A stretch of DNA of 64,000 bases from Lachnospiraceae bacterium (GTDB lineage: Bacteria; Bacillota; Clostridia; Lachnospirales; Lachnospiraceae), in NCBI GenBank assembly GCA_017439665.1, contig JAFSIS010000060.1, positions 1-64,000 of the forward strand. Direction: 5' to 3'. The translations under genes and the position numbers were made by a program. This document shows positions 26,130 through 33,352 of this stretch, one piece after another; positions within the stretch are counted from its first letter, which is position 1, and the number at the start of each line of letters is the position of its first letter. The notes below the pieces were generated by a model. That model was not told the origin of the DNA. It did not search any database and worked only from the letters and a program-made list of their open reading frames with translations.

Positions 26130-27117
26130 AAAAATCCTCCTTTATCCTTTCCCGAACAAATTCTGCCAGCTCCGTAAAAGTCAGCTGTAACAGATCTGAA
26201 GGCAGGTTCATCATATCCGGCATCGTATGCTGCTTCGTTTTTTTCCAGATATCCTCATAGCTGCTCTTCATCAGTACCTCCTTATACTGCTCGATCTTAG
26301 CCAGTGCCACACCATCTTCACGTCCCAGCGTATAGATCAGATCACACAATCGTAGTACATCATATAGTCCCTGTACTCCATCAGACAGGTCCAGAAGCAT
26401 ATATTCATAGTCACTTCCCCGCTCTATCTCTTTTAACAGCTCTATCCATTCCTCCCGACTGACGGAAACCAGATCCAGATAGGAGCCGAAGGGAGGAAGA
26501 ATATCCAGTCCGCCGATCCGTTCTACCATTCCGCCCAGCCGATAAGCAAATTTATCCGGCGCATTCTGCAGATAGTAAAGGAGCTCCGACATATCCGTGG
26601 AAAACTCTTTCTTCAATAACCTCCCCAATCCCGAATAGGCTTCCAGATTGAGATAGATAACCTTACTCTTTTTGCTCAGCTGCTGGCCCAGGACGAAGGA
26701 AAAAGAGGTCTTCAAACATTTTCCCACCGGAGAGTAAATACCGATCAGCTTCAATTGTCTTCCCGCTGATACCGGCCGTCCCAGAATTCCCTGCCCTGCA
26801 ATCCAATCCAAAAGCTCCTTTGCCAGTTTTTCGCAGGATTGATACTTCCAGATCGTTTTGACTCCCTCTTCCACATTTTCCCGATTCTCTCCCAATAAAA
26901 CGAGATGATCTACGGGCAGCTTCAGACTACCTTTTTTATAGTCTCTTCCCGCCACCAGGGCTACGGATAAAGGGTGCTTACATGCAAATTCATAAAGATT
27001 TTCGGTAGACGTAAAGACCTGTACCTCAAAGGGGAAGCCCTGCCTGGTGTTCAGATAATCTACCAGACCGTAAGCATATTCACTTTCACTGTCACATACT
27101 GCCAGAATATGATTCAT
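26119..27117 (-). CDS. tadZ: TadZ/CpaE-like atypical P-loop localisation protein
   Basis: The protein has 332 residues. An N-terminal receiver-like domain (about 1-120) precedes a MinD/ParA-like domain. The expected deviant Walker A is replaced by 'IYSPVGKCLKTSFSF', keeping GK and KTS but not the full KGGxGKT. 'YEYMLLDLSDGVQGLYDVLRLCD' corresponds to the Walker B region. TadZ proteins localise the Tad machine at the cell pole and often have altered nucleotide sites. The position directly between prepilin peptidase and tadA supports the call. Confidence 0.82.
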   Translation of the reverse strand: MNHILAVCDSESEYAYGLVDYLNTRQGFPFEVQVFTSTENLYEFACKHPLSVALVAGRDYKKGSLKLPVDHLVLLGENRENVEEGVKTIWKYQSCEKLAKELLDWIAGQGILGRPVSAGRQLKLIGIYSPVGKCLKTSFSFVLGQQLSKKSKVIYLNLEAYSGLGRLLKKEFSTDMSELLYYLQNAPDKFAYRLGGMVERIGGLDILPPFGSYLDLVSVSREEWIELLKEIERGSDYEYMLLDLSDGVQGLYDVLRLCDLIYTLGREDGVALAKIEQYKEVLMKSSYEDIWKKTKQHTMPDMMNLPSDLLQLTFTELAEFVRERIKEDFYDR

Positions 27118-27119
27118 AA

Positions 27120-27632
27120 CTAATTTCCTCCTAAAACAATGAGTGTGCTGATAAAAATGGGAAGAGCAAAGGAAATGCTGCTGTTCTGTCTCATGACCCT
27201 ACCTTCATCTCCCGGTGGATAGTAGGCCTTCAATCTGCCGCTTTTCAAACAATCCAAAATATATCTTCCGGCATAGCCCAGACGGCTGATCAACAACTTC
27301 TTTTGGATCAGAAAAATAAGAGAAATAATTCCTGCCAGAACAAAGCTTAAAAAGAGGCAGTGAAGGGTTTCCTGTACCGGTAGAAAGAAGCCTGCCATAG
27401 AAAGCAGCTTTATGTCACCGGCTCCCAGCGCTCCTATTAGATAGAGTGGGATACAGATGAGTATCGGGAGTATCATTCCCATGAAATGCGTTGAGACAGT
27501 TTCCATATTCTGTACCGGCATTAGCCTTGCCAGCCCCAGAACATAGCCTGTACAAATGATCAGATTGGGAATCTTCTTTTTCCAAAGATCCCATACAGCA
27601 GCAAAAAATAAGAGTGCTGCCAAAAGTACCAA
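27120..27632 (-). CDS. tadV: Prepilin peptidase TadV/CpaA-like (A24)
   Basis: The protein has 170 residues from a TTG start at 27632, preceded by GAAGGTG 5 bases upstream. The catalytic aspartates are in 'AVWDLWKKKIPN' and 'GALGAGDIKLLSMAG', the latter with the full GxGDxK motif. About five membrane segments are visible, with a basic cytoplasmic loop near the C-terminus. It should cleave the Flp and TadE prepilins. It is the first gene of the Tad run, and a 258-base spacer lies upstream. A second, divergent copy is at 19838-20269. Confidence 0.88.
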   Translation of the reverse strand: MVLLAALLFFAAVWDLWKKKIPNLIICTGYVLGLARLMPVQNMETVSTHFMGMILPILICIPLYLIGALGAGDIKLLSMAGFFLPVQETLHCLFLSFVLAGIISLIFLIQKKLLISRLGYAGRYILDCLKSGRLKAYYPPGDEGRVMRQNSSISFALPIFISTLIVLGGN

Positions 27633-27890
27633 CTATACACCTTCTTTCCTGTAATGGTTGATAGAAATATTGTAGCTATACTGAGTTTCGATTCGGCCGA
27701 TTCATCCGAATATCTTCGGACGGGCCAGATGGTTGCCGGATGGATATCCGGACGAAAGAAAAATATAAAATGTGTAAGATACATCGGGATAGCTCCCGTG
27801 TAAAGAATGTTTTCTTGTGAATGTGAGTATAACCCTTAATTTTCATCCTGTCCAGAGCAATTTTGCAAAAAAATAAACTTTGTTACTTTT
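27633..27890 (-). promoter_or_regulatory. Leader region of the Tad operon with two inverted repeats
   Basis: This 258-base spacer has no gene. It contains TCCGAA-TATC-TTCGGA (27705-27720) and CCGGA...TCCGG (27736-27751), with an internal GGATATCC palindrome; the two units share a TCCG(G/A)ATAT core. A candidate promoter upstream is TTTACA-17-TATCTT on the minus strand (about 27775-27803). The repeats could be operator sites or leader hairpins. I do not recognise a known riboswitch core. Confidence 0.4.
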
Positions 27891-28163
27891 TTACAACAGT
27901 CCATAAAATTTCATTCCAAAAAGCAGGATAACCCCTGGAAATCCAAGGATCGTACATGTCAAAACCGTACCCGGATTTATTCCCACAAAGACAGATAAGC
28001 CAACCGCCATGACCAACTGATCTGCCAGAAAAATAAGAATCGTTCCGCTTACTCCCCGATACACAAGATTCAGAATAAGGTGTGAATGCTGTTTCAGAGC
28101 CAGTATAAAAAGAATGATCGCACATACACCTACAATAAAAAATGCTCCCTGCCAGTTTTCCAT
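27891..28163 (-). CDS. bofA: Pro-sigma-K processing inhibitor BofA-like protein
   Basis: The protein has 90 residues from the ATG at 28163 (AGGAAG 5 bases upstream); a longer frame to 28205 has no good site. It is nearly all hydrophobic, and ends with the family pattern 'VGINPGTVLTCTILGFPGVILLFG'. In Bacillus, BofA sits in the outer forespore membrane and restrains the SpoIVFB protease that activates sigma-K. Its presence suggests a sporulating lineage, although BofA relatives also occur in non-sporulating Clostridia. It is divergent from yaaL; in Bacillus the two are adjacent and co-directional near recR. Confidence 0.85.
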   Translation of the reverse strand: MENWQGAFFIVGVCAIILFILALKQHSHLILNLVYRGVSGTILIFLADQLVMAVGLSVFVGINPGTVLTCTILGFPGVILLFGMKFYGLL

Positions 28164-28284
28164 TTTTCTTCCTACGGTTTGTACTCTTAGTCCATTTCTA
28201 TGCATGAGAATTTCTGATTATGATATGTATATTTTTTCCTGTATATGACTATACTTCTCATAAGAGAAAAGGAGGAAATCCATT

Positions 28285-28578
28285 ATGAAATTCCATTTTC
28301 GTCAGGCTTCCTGCCCCACTTTTGAAGAAGGACCCAAGACCTTAAGAGAGTCTATTCTGGAGGATCTGGAAAAAACACGATATGAACTGGAGACAGCCTA
28401 TCTGGGCTTTGATTATGTAACCGATCCGGATTTGATCGACTGCTATATTTATGAAGTGAATTCCATTATGAAACGCTATCGCTATTTATTAAATCAGGCA
28501 GCGTCCTTAAGTCCGCTGCCTGAAGAAGACATTTTACTTTCAAATCCGGAATCCCCTGTTGGTGCTCTGGTCGGCTAG
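28285..28578 (+). CDS. yaaL: YaaL/DUF2508 family protein
   Basis: The protein has 97 residues with a perfect AAAAGGAGG site. The middle reads 'DLEKTRYELETAYLGFDYVTDPDLIDCYIYEVNSIMKRYRYLL', split here only for description into an N-terminal helix, the 'FDYVTDPDLID' loop and a second helix. This is the DUF2508 (YaaL) pattern. Function is unknown. In Bacillus it lies between recR and bofA; here it keeps company with bofA but not recR. Its 3' end overlaps the 3' end of fliS on the other strand by 39 bases. Confidence 0.82.
   Translation: MKFHFRQASCPTFEEGPKTLRESILEDLEKTRYELETAYLGFDYVTDPDLIDCYIYEVNSIMKRYRYLLNQAASLSPLPEEDILLSNPESPVGALVG
28494..28523 (-). terminator. Candidate terminator of the flagellin operon inside yaaL
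   Basis: Read on the minus strand, CAGGCAGCG and CGCTGCCTG form a perfect 9-base-pair stem around a 10-base loop, followed by ATTTAATAAAT. It lies 17 bases past the fliS stop codon, within the yaaL coding sequence. The T-run is interrupted, so efficiency is uncertain. Confidence 0.45.
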
Positions 28579-29016
28579 GTCTACATTCAGGCTTCCTTTT
28601 CCATAGGTGAGGCCTGCATAGACAGTCTGAGCATTTTCCATAAGAGGAGCCGAGGTATCCAGTGAAGCAACCTGTTCGTAAGACTGCTTCAGTTCTTTGA
28701 TCATTTTTACTACCGGCTCCATTAATTCTTTCTTTTCCTGTACTCTGGCACTGGCCAGCTGACGCTTATAAAAGTAGTAAAGGCTGTGCAGCGTCAGTGC
28801 TATCTCATATTCCAGATCCAGGGAAGCAACCAGCTCATCCAGACAATTTTCCGCTTTTTTAATCCCATCCTTATAGTTCTGCATCTGCCCCAGATCAAAG
28901 GCTTCACCAGCCTCCTCAAGAAAGGCAAGAGTCATATCATAAAGAATCACGATCAGACCGGTTTTATTTGCCTGGGAAATTCTTAAGGTGAATTCCTGCT
29001 TCTTTTCCTTAGTCAT
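28540..29016 (-). CDS. fliS: Flagellar export chaperone FliS-like protein
   Basis: The 158-residue protein contains 'EFTLRISQANKTGLIVILYD' near the N-terminus, close to the FliS consensus, followed by helical segments as in the four-helix bundle that binds the flagellin C-terminus. FliS prevents premature polymerisation of flagellin in the cytoplasm. It lies 19 bases after the flagellin stop codon on the same strand, which supports the call. It is somewhat longer than a typical FliS (about 125-135 residues), with an extra C-terminal tail ending 'NRGFRI'. Confidence 0.85.
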   Translation of the reverse strand: MTKEKKQEFTLRISQANKTGLIVILYDMTLAFLEEAGEAFDLGQMQNYKDGIKKAENCLDELVASLDLEYEIALTLHSLYYFYKRQLASARVQEKKELMEPVVKMIKELKQSYEQVASLDTSAPLMENAQTVYAGLTYGKGSLNVDLADQSTNRGFRI

Positions 29017-29035
29017 AAGTATTCACCCCTGTTTT

Positions 29036-30175
29036 CTACTGAAGAAGCTGTAAAACGGTGGCCGGACGTTCATTTGCCTGAGCCAGCATGGAGGTTGCCG
29101 CCTGATTTACCACCTGATAGGTGCTGTATAAGGTCATTTCCTCAGCCATATCCGTATCCATTATCCTGGAATAAGCAGAGGTCATATTTTCTCCTGTGGT
29201 ATCCAGATTATTTACGGTATGCTCCAGACGGTTCTGGTAAGCACCCAGGGAGCTTCTTGCCGCGGAAACAAATTTAATGGCAAAGGCCACATCATTGATG
29301 GCATCTCCCGCATTATCCTGGGTAAGTACATCCGTCTTCAGGATTCCCATATTTTTTGTATTCATGGCAGGGATCTTCACTTCCAGAGTCTGCCCCTCAT
29401 TGGAGCCTACCTGCAGGGTCATGGAGCCCATGGCAGTAATGTCCACATTTACCGCAAATCCTTGCCCATTCGAATGTCCCTCATCCAGAGTCAGACGGAT
29501 CTCAAAATCCTGATATCCGGTTAAGGTAACTTCATTGTCCTTAACGCTTACGGTAAGCTGATTGCTGATGTTTGTTCCGGAAGGATCGGTTACATCTACC
29601 TTTGTCGCCTCTGTAAGAACCTGTTCCTTGGTACCGTCTGCAAGCTCCTTCTCCTCCCATGTGGGTGTAATCTGCATGACATACACTCCTGCTGGCACCT
29701 TGGCATCATAATAATCCACCTTCACTGCGTCTACATTCGTATAACCCTTCATGTCAAAGGTTCCATCCAGCAGATTCTTTCCATTGTACTGGGTGGTCTC
29801 AGCAATACGGTCACATTCATCCTTCAGCGCCTGGAATTCATCATCGATCATCGCTCTGTCATCATCAGAAAGAACACCGTGAGCAGATTTTACGGACAGC
29901 TCATTCATTCTCTGTAAAATTTCATGGAGCTCAGACATGGCCCCGTCTGCAATCTCAATCACGGAGATACCGTTGGTGGAGTTATCACCTGCCACATCCA
30001 GACCTCTGATCTGGGCATTCATTCTTCTGGACATGGCCAGTCCTGAAGGATTGTCCTTGGCACTGTTGATCTTATAGCCGGAGGACAGACGCTCCATGGC
30101 TTTGGTCAGCTTGGAATCATTTCTGTGCAGTGAGTTGTTGGTGAGCTGTGCGGTTACATTGTAATTTATTCTCAT
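29036..30175 (-). CDS. hag: Flagellin
   Basis: This 379-residue filament protein has the conserved D0/D1 N-terminus ('MRINYNVTAQLTNNSLHRND', 'AMERLSSGYKINSAKDNPSG', 'NGISVIEIADGAMSELHEIL') and C-terminus ('MTSAYSRIMDTDMAEEMTLY', 'QAATSMLAQANERPATVLQL'). The middle 170 residues are a variable, surface-exposed domain rich in Thr and acidic residues. It is exported by the flagellar type III apparatus with FliS. It follows the DUF6240 gene by 20 bases with GAAAGGACG upstream, so it is probably co-transcribed from the sigma-D-type promoter at 33322-33348. Confidence 0.97.
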   Translation of the reverse strand: MRINYNVTAQLTNNSLHRNDSKLTKAMERLSSGYKINSAKDNPSGLAMSRRMNAQIRGLDVAGDNSTNGISVIEIADGAMSELHEILQRMNELSVKSAHGVLSDDDRAMIDDEFQALKDECDRIAETTQYNGKNLLDGTFDMKGYTNVDAVKVDYYDAKVPAGVYVMQITPTWEEKELADGTKEQVLTEATKVDVTDPSGTNISNQLTVSVKDNEVTLTGYQDFEIRLTLDEGHSNGQGFAVNVDITAMGSMTLQVGSNEGQTLEVKIPAMNTKNMGILKTDVLTQDNAGDAINDVAFAIKFVSAARSSLGAYQNRLEHTVNNLDTTGENMTSAYSRIMDTDMAEEMTLYSTYQVVNQAATSMLAQANERPATVLQLLQ

Positions 30176-30195
30176 CGTTTCGTCCTTTCTGCCCC

Positions 30196-33100
30196 TTAGA
30201 TTTTCCTGACAAAGGCAATAAACTCTTTTGCTATCCTGTAGAGAAGTGCCGTATCAGGATTCTCCACCGGCTCATTTTCTTCAGGGTGATTAATATTCAG
30301 TTTCTGATTTTCCCCAAAAAGGATTCCTTTCAATTGGATCTTCGTTCCCTCCAGTGCCTCAGTGATGGCTTCTGTAAGGAGCGGTGCCTGAGCTTCAAGA
30401 ATATCCTTTTTATCCATATGCTGTGTTAAAATAGAACCCTCAAGGAAATTCAGATCGGCTCTGAACCTGGCTTCCACCTTACCCAGTTTTTCCGTTTCCA
30501 GGGTGATCTTTACCTCTCCGGTAATCTCTGCCCTGTGAATGATCTTCAGGTTTATGGAGGTAACCTCTTCTCCGATCCTCACCGGTATTTCATAATTTTC
30601 TTCCCCGGACAGATCGGAAGCAAGATGAAGCTGCTTATAAAGCTGCTGGATTCCCTTAATATCTACATAGGATGCTTCCTCTCCCAGTCCGGCCACCGCT
30701 CCTTCCAGGGCTGCTCCTGCTTCCTCAATAATGGACTGGTAGGCCTCCTGTCTTTCCTCAGGCTGATCCAGCTTATCCACAAACTGCTCCGCCTTTTCCA
30801 GAAAACCGAATACCTTTTCTTCCTGTGCCAGGCTTTCCTGTCTGGCCAGGAATTTCTCCTCCCAGGTTCTGATTTTCTGGAAGGTTTTTCCTCTCTCTCC
30901 ATTGAGGATACCGGCACTTTGCAGATTATCCAGGGTGGCCGGCTGGTGATAGGTTTTCAAATAATCTGCCTGCCTTCCATCCTCCTTTAAGATCTGGCGT
31001 ATTTCCTGCAGATTCTCTTCGGCATACTGCTCTTCCAGCTGCTTATCACCGGCAATTCTTTCCATCTCCTCTGCCAGCTGCTCCAGACTCCTGCCCTGCT
31101 GCAGACTCTGACGGATTCCCTGAAAGCCTTCCTCGATCTGTGCTGAAATGGAGATTCCCTTCAGTTTAAGATCCTGTAACGTTCCCACAGAATCATCCAC
31201 GCGGATATCGGTGGGCTTTGCTTTCCGGCTCCTCACTGCCGAAAGCAGATTGGACAGATTTATATCTGCTCCCTGTGCTATCAGGCTTCCGATGGCTGCA
31301 CCATCGGTTTTTTCAATCTGATGGAAAAGACGATAGATTCCGATATATGCCTTACGCTCATCCGCCGTTATATTCCCCTGCTGTTCCAGCTTATATAAAA
31401 ACTTACTGTATTTACCGGTATCTTCTCTGAATTCTCCCTCTTTTTCCTGAATATACTCCTGCAGTTCATCCAGAGTCATCTCCATGGGATTTTTCCCCTG
31501 GCGGATCATATCCAGAGTGAGCCCCGGCTTCATTCCCTCAATCACATCCTGAACCTGACGGTCTGCTTCCTTTACCAGCTGCAGGTTTTCCAGTGTAATT
31601 TCCATCCGGTTATAGCCCAGGATACGCACAGCCCTCTGATTCTCTTTACTCAGTTCCAGCTCCATATCCTGTAAGATATCATCTACATTTCTAAAGGCCT
31701 TGGCAATACTGTCACCCATATCTTTCCGGGGAGCAGTCATCAGGGTCTCATAGCTCTCACCAGCCGCTTTATAACGGCTTTCCAGGAGGCGTCCTTCTTC
31801 CCCTACCCGGCTTAAGGTAGGATTTTCCATAAAGGGGATTTTACCTGCCAGTGCCACAGGCATCCGGGGCAGCTCTTCTACCTGCCTTAAGGTCTGCAGG
31901 TACAGATCTCCTTTATTCACAGAACCATCCAGTGAACTGCTGCTGCCGAAAAGACTTTCTTCCCACTGTCTGGCAGCCTCATCCAGCTTTACGATCAACT
32001 CTTCCATGGGTGCCGTATCAATGGAAAAACCGGATTGAAGCAGCTTCAGATTGGCCTCCACGGTCATTTTCAGTCTTACTTCTTCCAGCGACTTTCTTGC
32101 CTGTATCTGTACCACAAAGCTTCCTTCTGCCCGGGCATAGCCCTCCATGTTGACCAGATTCAGGGAAAGCTTTGCTGATACCGCATAATCGGATGCCTCC
32201 AAAGGAAGCTGCTGATACCTCTCATAAACAGATGCTGCCTGTACATAGAGACTGGTTGTCTCTCCCGTCACCGAAATACTCTGAAGACTTCGGCCTTCAG
32301 CCAGTGCCTGTGCCCCCTGCCGGATAAGAATATCCTCATCCAGAGGGAAGGAAAGATCCTGTACAGTCTGAACCAGCTCTATATTTTCTTTGTTAACAGA
32401 AAGCCCTTTCTCCATCAGCCATTTGGCCGAATCCATATTTTCCGGGCTGGCCTCCATTCCGCTCTCTTCCACCCTCTGCTTCAACTGACTTTCCAGTTTG
32501 GCAATATCTGCATCCGTCACCTGAGTTCTGCGGATATCCTGCAGATTTTCTCCCTGTCTGCCATAGCTTCCGCTGGCATAACCGGTGTTCCCTCTTCCAC
32601 CTGCTGCATTTACACTGCTGTAGCTGGCTTTATAGAGATTGCCCAGGGTGGGCTCCATGGAATTAGCTGCCAGATAGGCCAGATTTCCTTCTCCCGGCTT
32701 CTCCAGGGCTTTGGCCTGTGTTAAAGCCGCCTCAATCTGGCGGATATTTTCCTCTGTAACCGGTGCGTCTGCTTCCTTGAGCGCCTTTGCAATCTTATTG
32801 GCATAGGCCCGGCTTCCCGTGATCTGTTCCAGCTTATCTGTGGAAAGGCTGTCGGTATAGCCTTCTACCTGTGTTCCCGATTTGGCCAGTTCGGCTTTGA
32901 TCTTATCCAGAATGGTGACTGCTTCTTCAGGGTCCATGCTGTAGACATCGAAGCCTTCTTTTTCCATTTCCATAAAATCTTTGCCGGACATAGAATTAGA
33001 CATTACCGCGTTAAAGTTACGCTGCAGGTGCATATACTCCTCTGCCCCTACCTCCTGTATGACCCTCTCATTGAACCCTCCCTGGTTCCCGTATCCAAAG

Positions 33101-33258
33101 TCATCCGTAACTTTACCGGAAATGTCTAATACAGTCTGTTTATTCCCGAAGGTGCCTATCCGGCCGTCCCCGCCGTGTATGGTCTGCCCTCTCGATCCAT
33201 ATGTATTTTTTAGCTGTTCTGTCTTCTGTTCATTCTGCCATTCAAAGCTTATTCTCAT
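30196..33258 (-). CDS. DUF6240 protein with FliK-like C-terminal region
   Basis: The protein has 1020 residues, without signal peptide or membrane segment. The N-terminus is Gly-rich; the rest is predicted largely helical, with many repeats of the pattern 'xxTLENLQxxKEADRQVQ' that define DUF6240. Near the C-terminus, 'GEVKITLETEKLGKVEARF' and 'EAQAPLLTEAITEALEGTKI' resemble the C-terminal domain of the hook-length control protein FliK. No FliK gene is otherwise visible. It precedes flagellin by 20 bases. A role in flagellar export or length control is inferred. The start has AAGGA 9 bases upstream, a mediocre site. Confidence 0.7.
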   Translation of the reverse strand: MRISFEWQNEQKTEQLKNTYGSRGQTIHGGDGRIGTFGNKQTVLDISGKVTDDFGYGNQGGFNERVIQEVGAEEYMHLQRNFNAVMSNSMSGKDFMEMEKEGFDVYSMDPEEAVTILDKIKAELAKSGTQVEGYTDSLSTDKLEQITGSRAYANKIAKALKEADAPVTEENIRQIEAALTQAKALEKPGEGNLAYLAANSMEPTLGNLYKASYSSVNAAGGRGNTGYASGSYGRQGENLQDIRRTQVTDADIAKLESQLKQRVEESGMEASPENMDSAKWLMEKGLSVNKENIELVQTVQDLSFPLDEDILIRQGAQALAEGRSLQSISVTGETTSLYVQAASVYERYQQLPLEASDYAVSAKLSLNLVNMEGYARAEGSFVVQIQARKSLEEVRLKMTVEANLKLLQSGFSIDTAPMEELIVKLDEAARQWEESLFGSSSSLDGSVNKGDLYLQTLRQVEELPRMPVALAGKIPFMENPTLSRVGEEGRLLESRYKAAGESYETLMTAPRKDMGDSIAKAFRNVDDILQDMELELSKENQRAVRILGYNRMEITLENLQLVKEADRQVQDVIEGMKPGLTLDMIRQGKNPMEMTLDELQEYIQEKEGEFREDTGKYSKFLYKLEQQGNITADERKAYIGIYRLFHQIEKTDGAAIGSLIAQGADINLSNLLSAVRSRKAKPTDIRVDDSVGTLQDLKLKGISISAQIEEGFQGIRQSLQQGRSLEQLAEEMERIAGDKQLEEQYAEENLQEIRQILKEDGRQADYLKTYHQPATLDNLQSAGILNGERGKTFQKIRTWEEKFLARQESLAQEEKVFGFLEKAEQFVDKLDQPEERQEAYQSIIEEAGAALEGAVAGLGEEASYVDIKGIQQLYKQLHLASDLSGEENYEIPVRIGEEVTSINLKIIHRAEITGEVKITLETEKLGKVEARFRADLNFLEGSILTQHMDKKDILEAQAPLLTEAITEALEGTKIQLKGILFGENQKLNINHPEENEPVENPDTALLYRIAKEFIAFVRKI

Positions 33259-33273
33259 ACCTTAAATTCCTTA

Positions 33274-33319
33274 ATAAAAAAGAGTGAATATAAGCATTCT
33301 TCCTGCTTACATTCACTCT
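33274..33319 (-). terminator. Terminator of glgB, overlapped by the flagellin-operon promoter
   Basis: Minus-strand AGAGTGAATGTAAGCA and TGCTTATATTCACTCT form a 16-base-pair stem with one mismatch and a 7-base loop, followed by TTTTTTATT. It lies 33 bases after the glgB stop codon. The transcription start of the promoter at 33322-33348 would fall inside its first arm. Confidence 0.88.
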
Positions 33320-33321
33320 CT

Positions 33322-33348
33322 ATTTCGGCTCGTTTAAAATGAAACTTA
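33322..33348 (-). promoter_or_regulatory. Sigma-D/FliA-type promoter for DUF6240-flagellin-fliS
   Basis: Minus-strand TAAG (33345-33348), a spacer of exactly 15 bases and GCCGAAAT (33322-33329) match the flagellar sigma factor consensus TAAA-N15-GCCGATAA at 9 of 12 positions. The -35 element begins 4 bases after the glgB stop codon. Transcription should start near 33315 and run into the flagellar genes. Confidence 0.72.
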
Positions 33349-33352
33349 ACCT

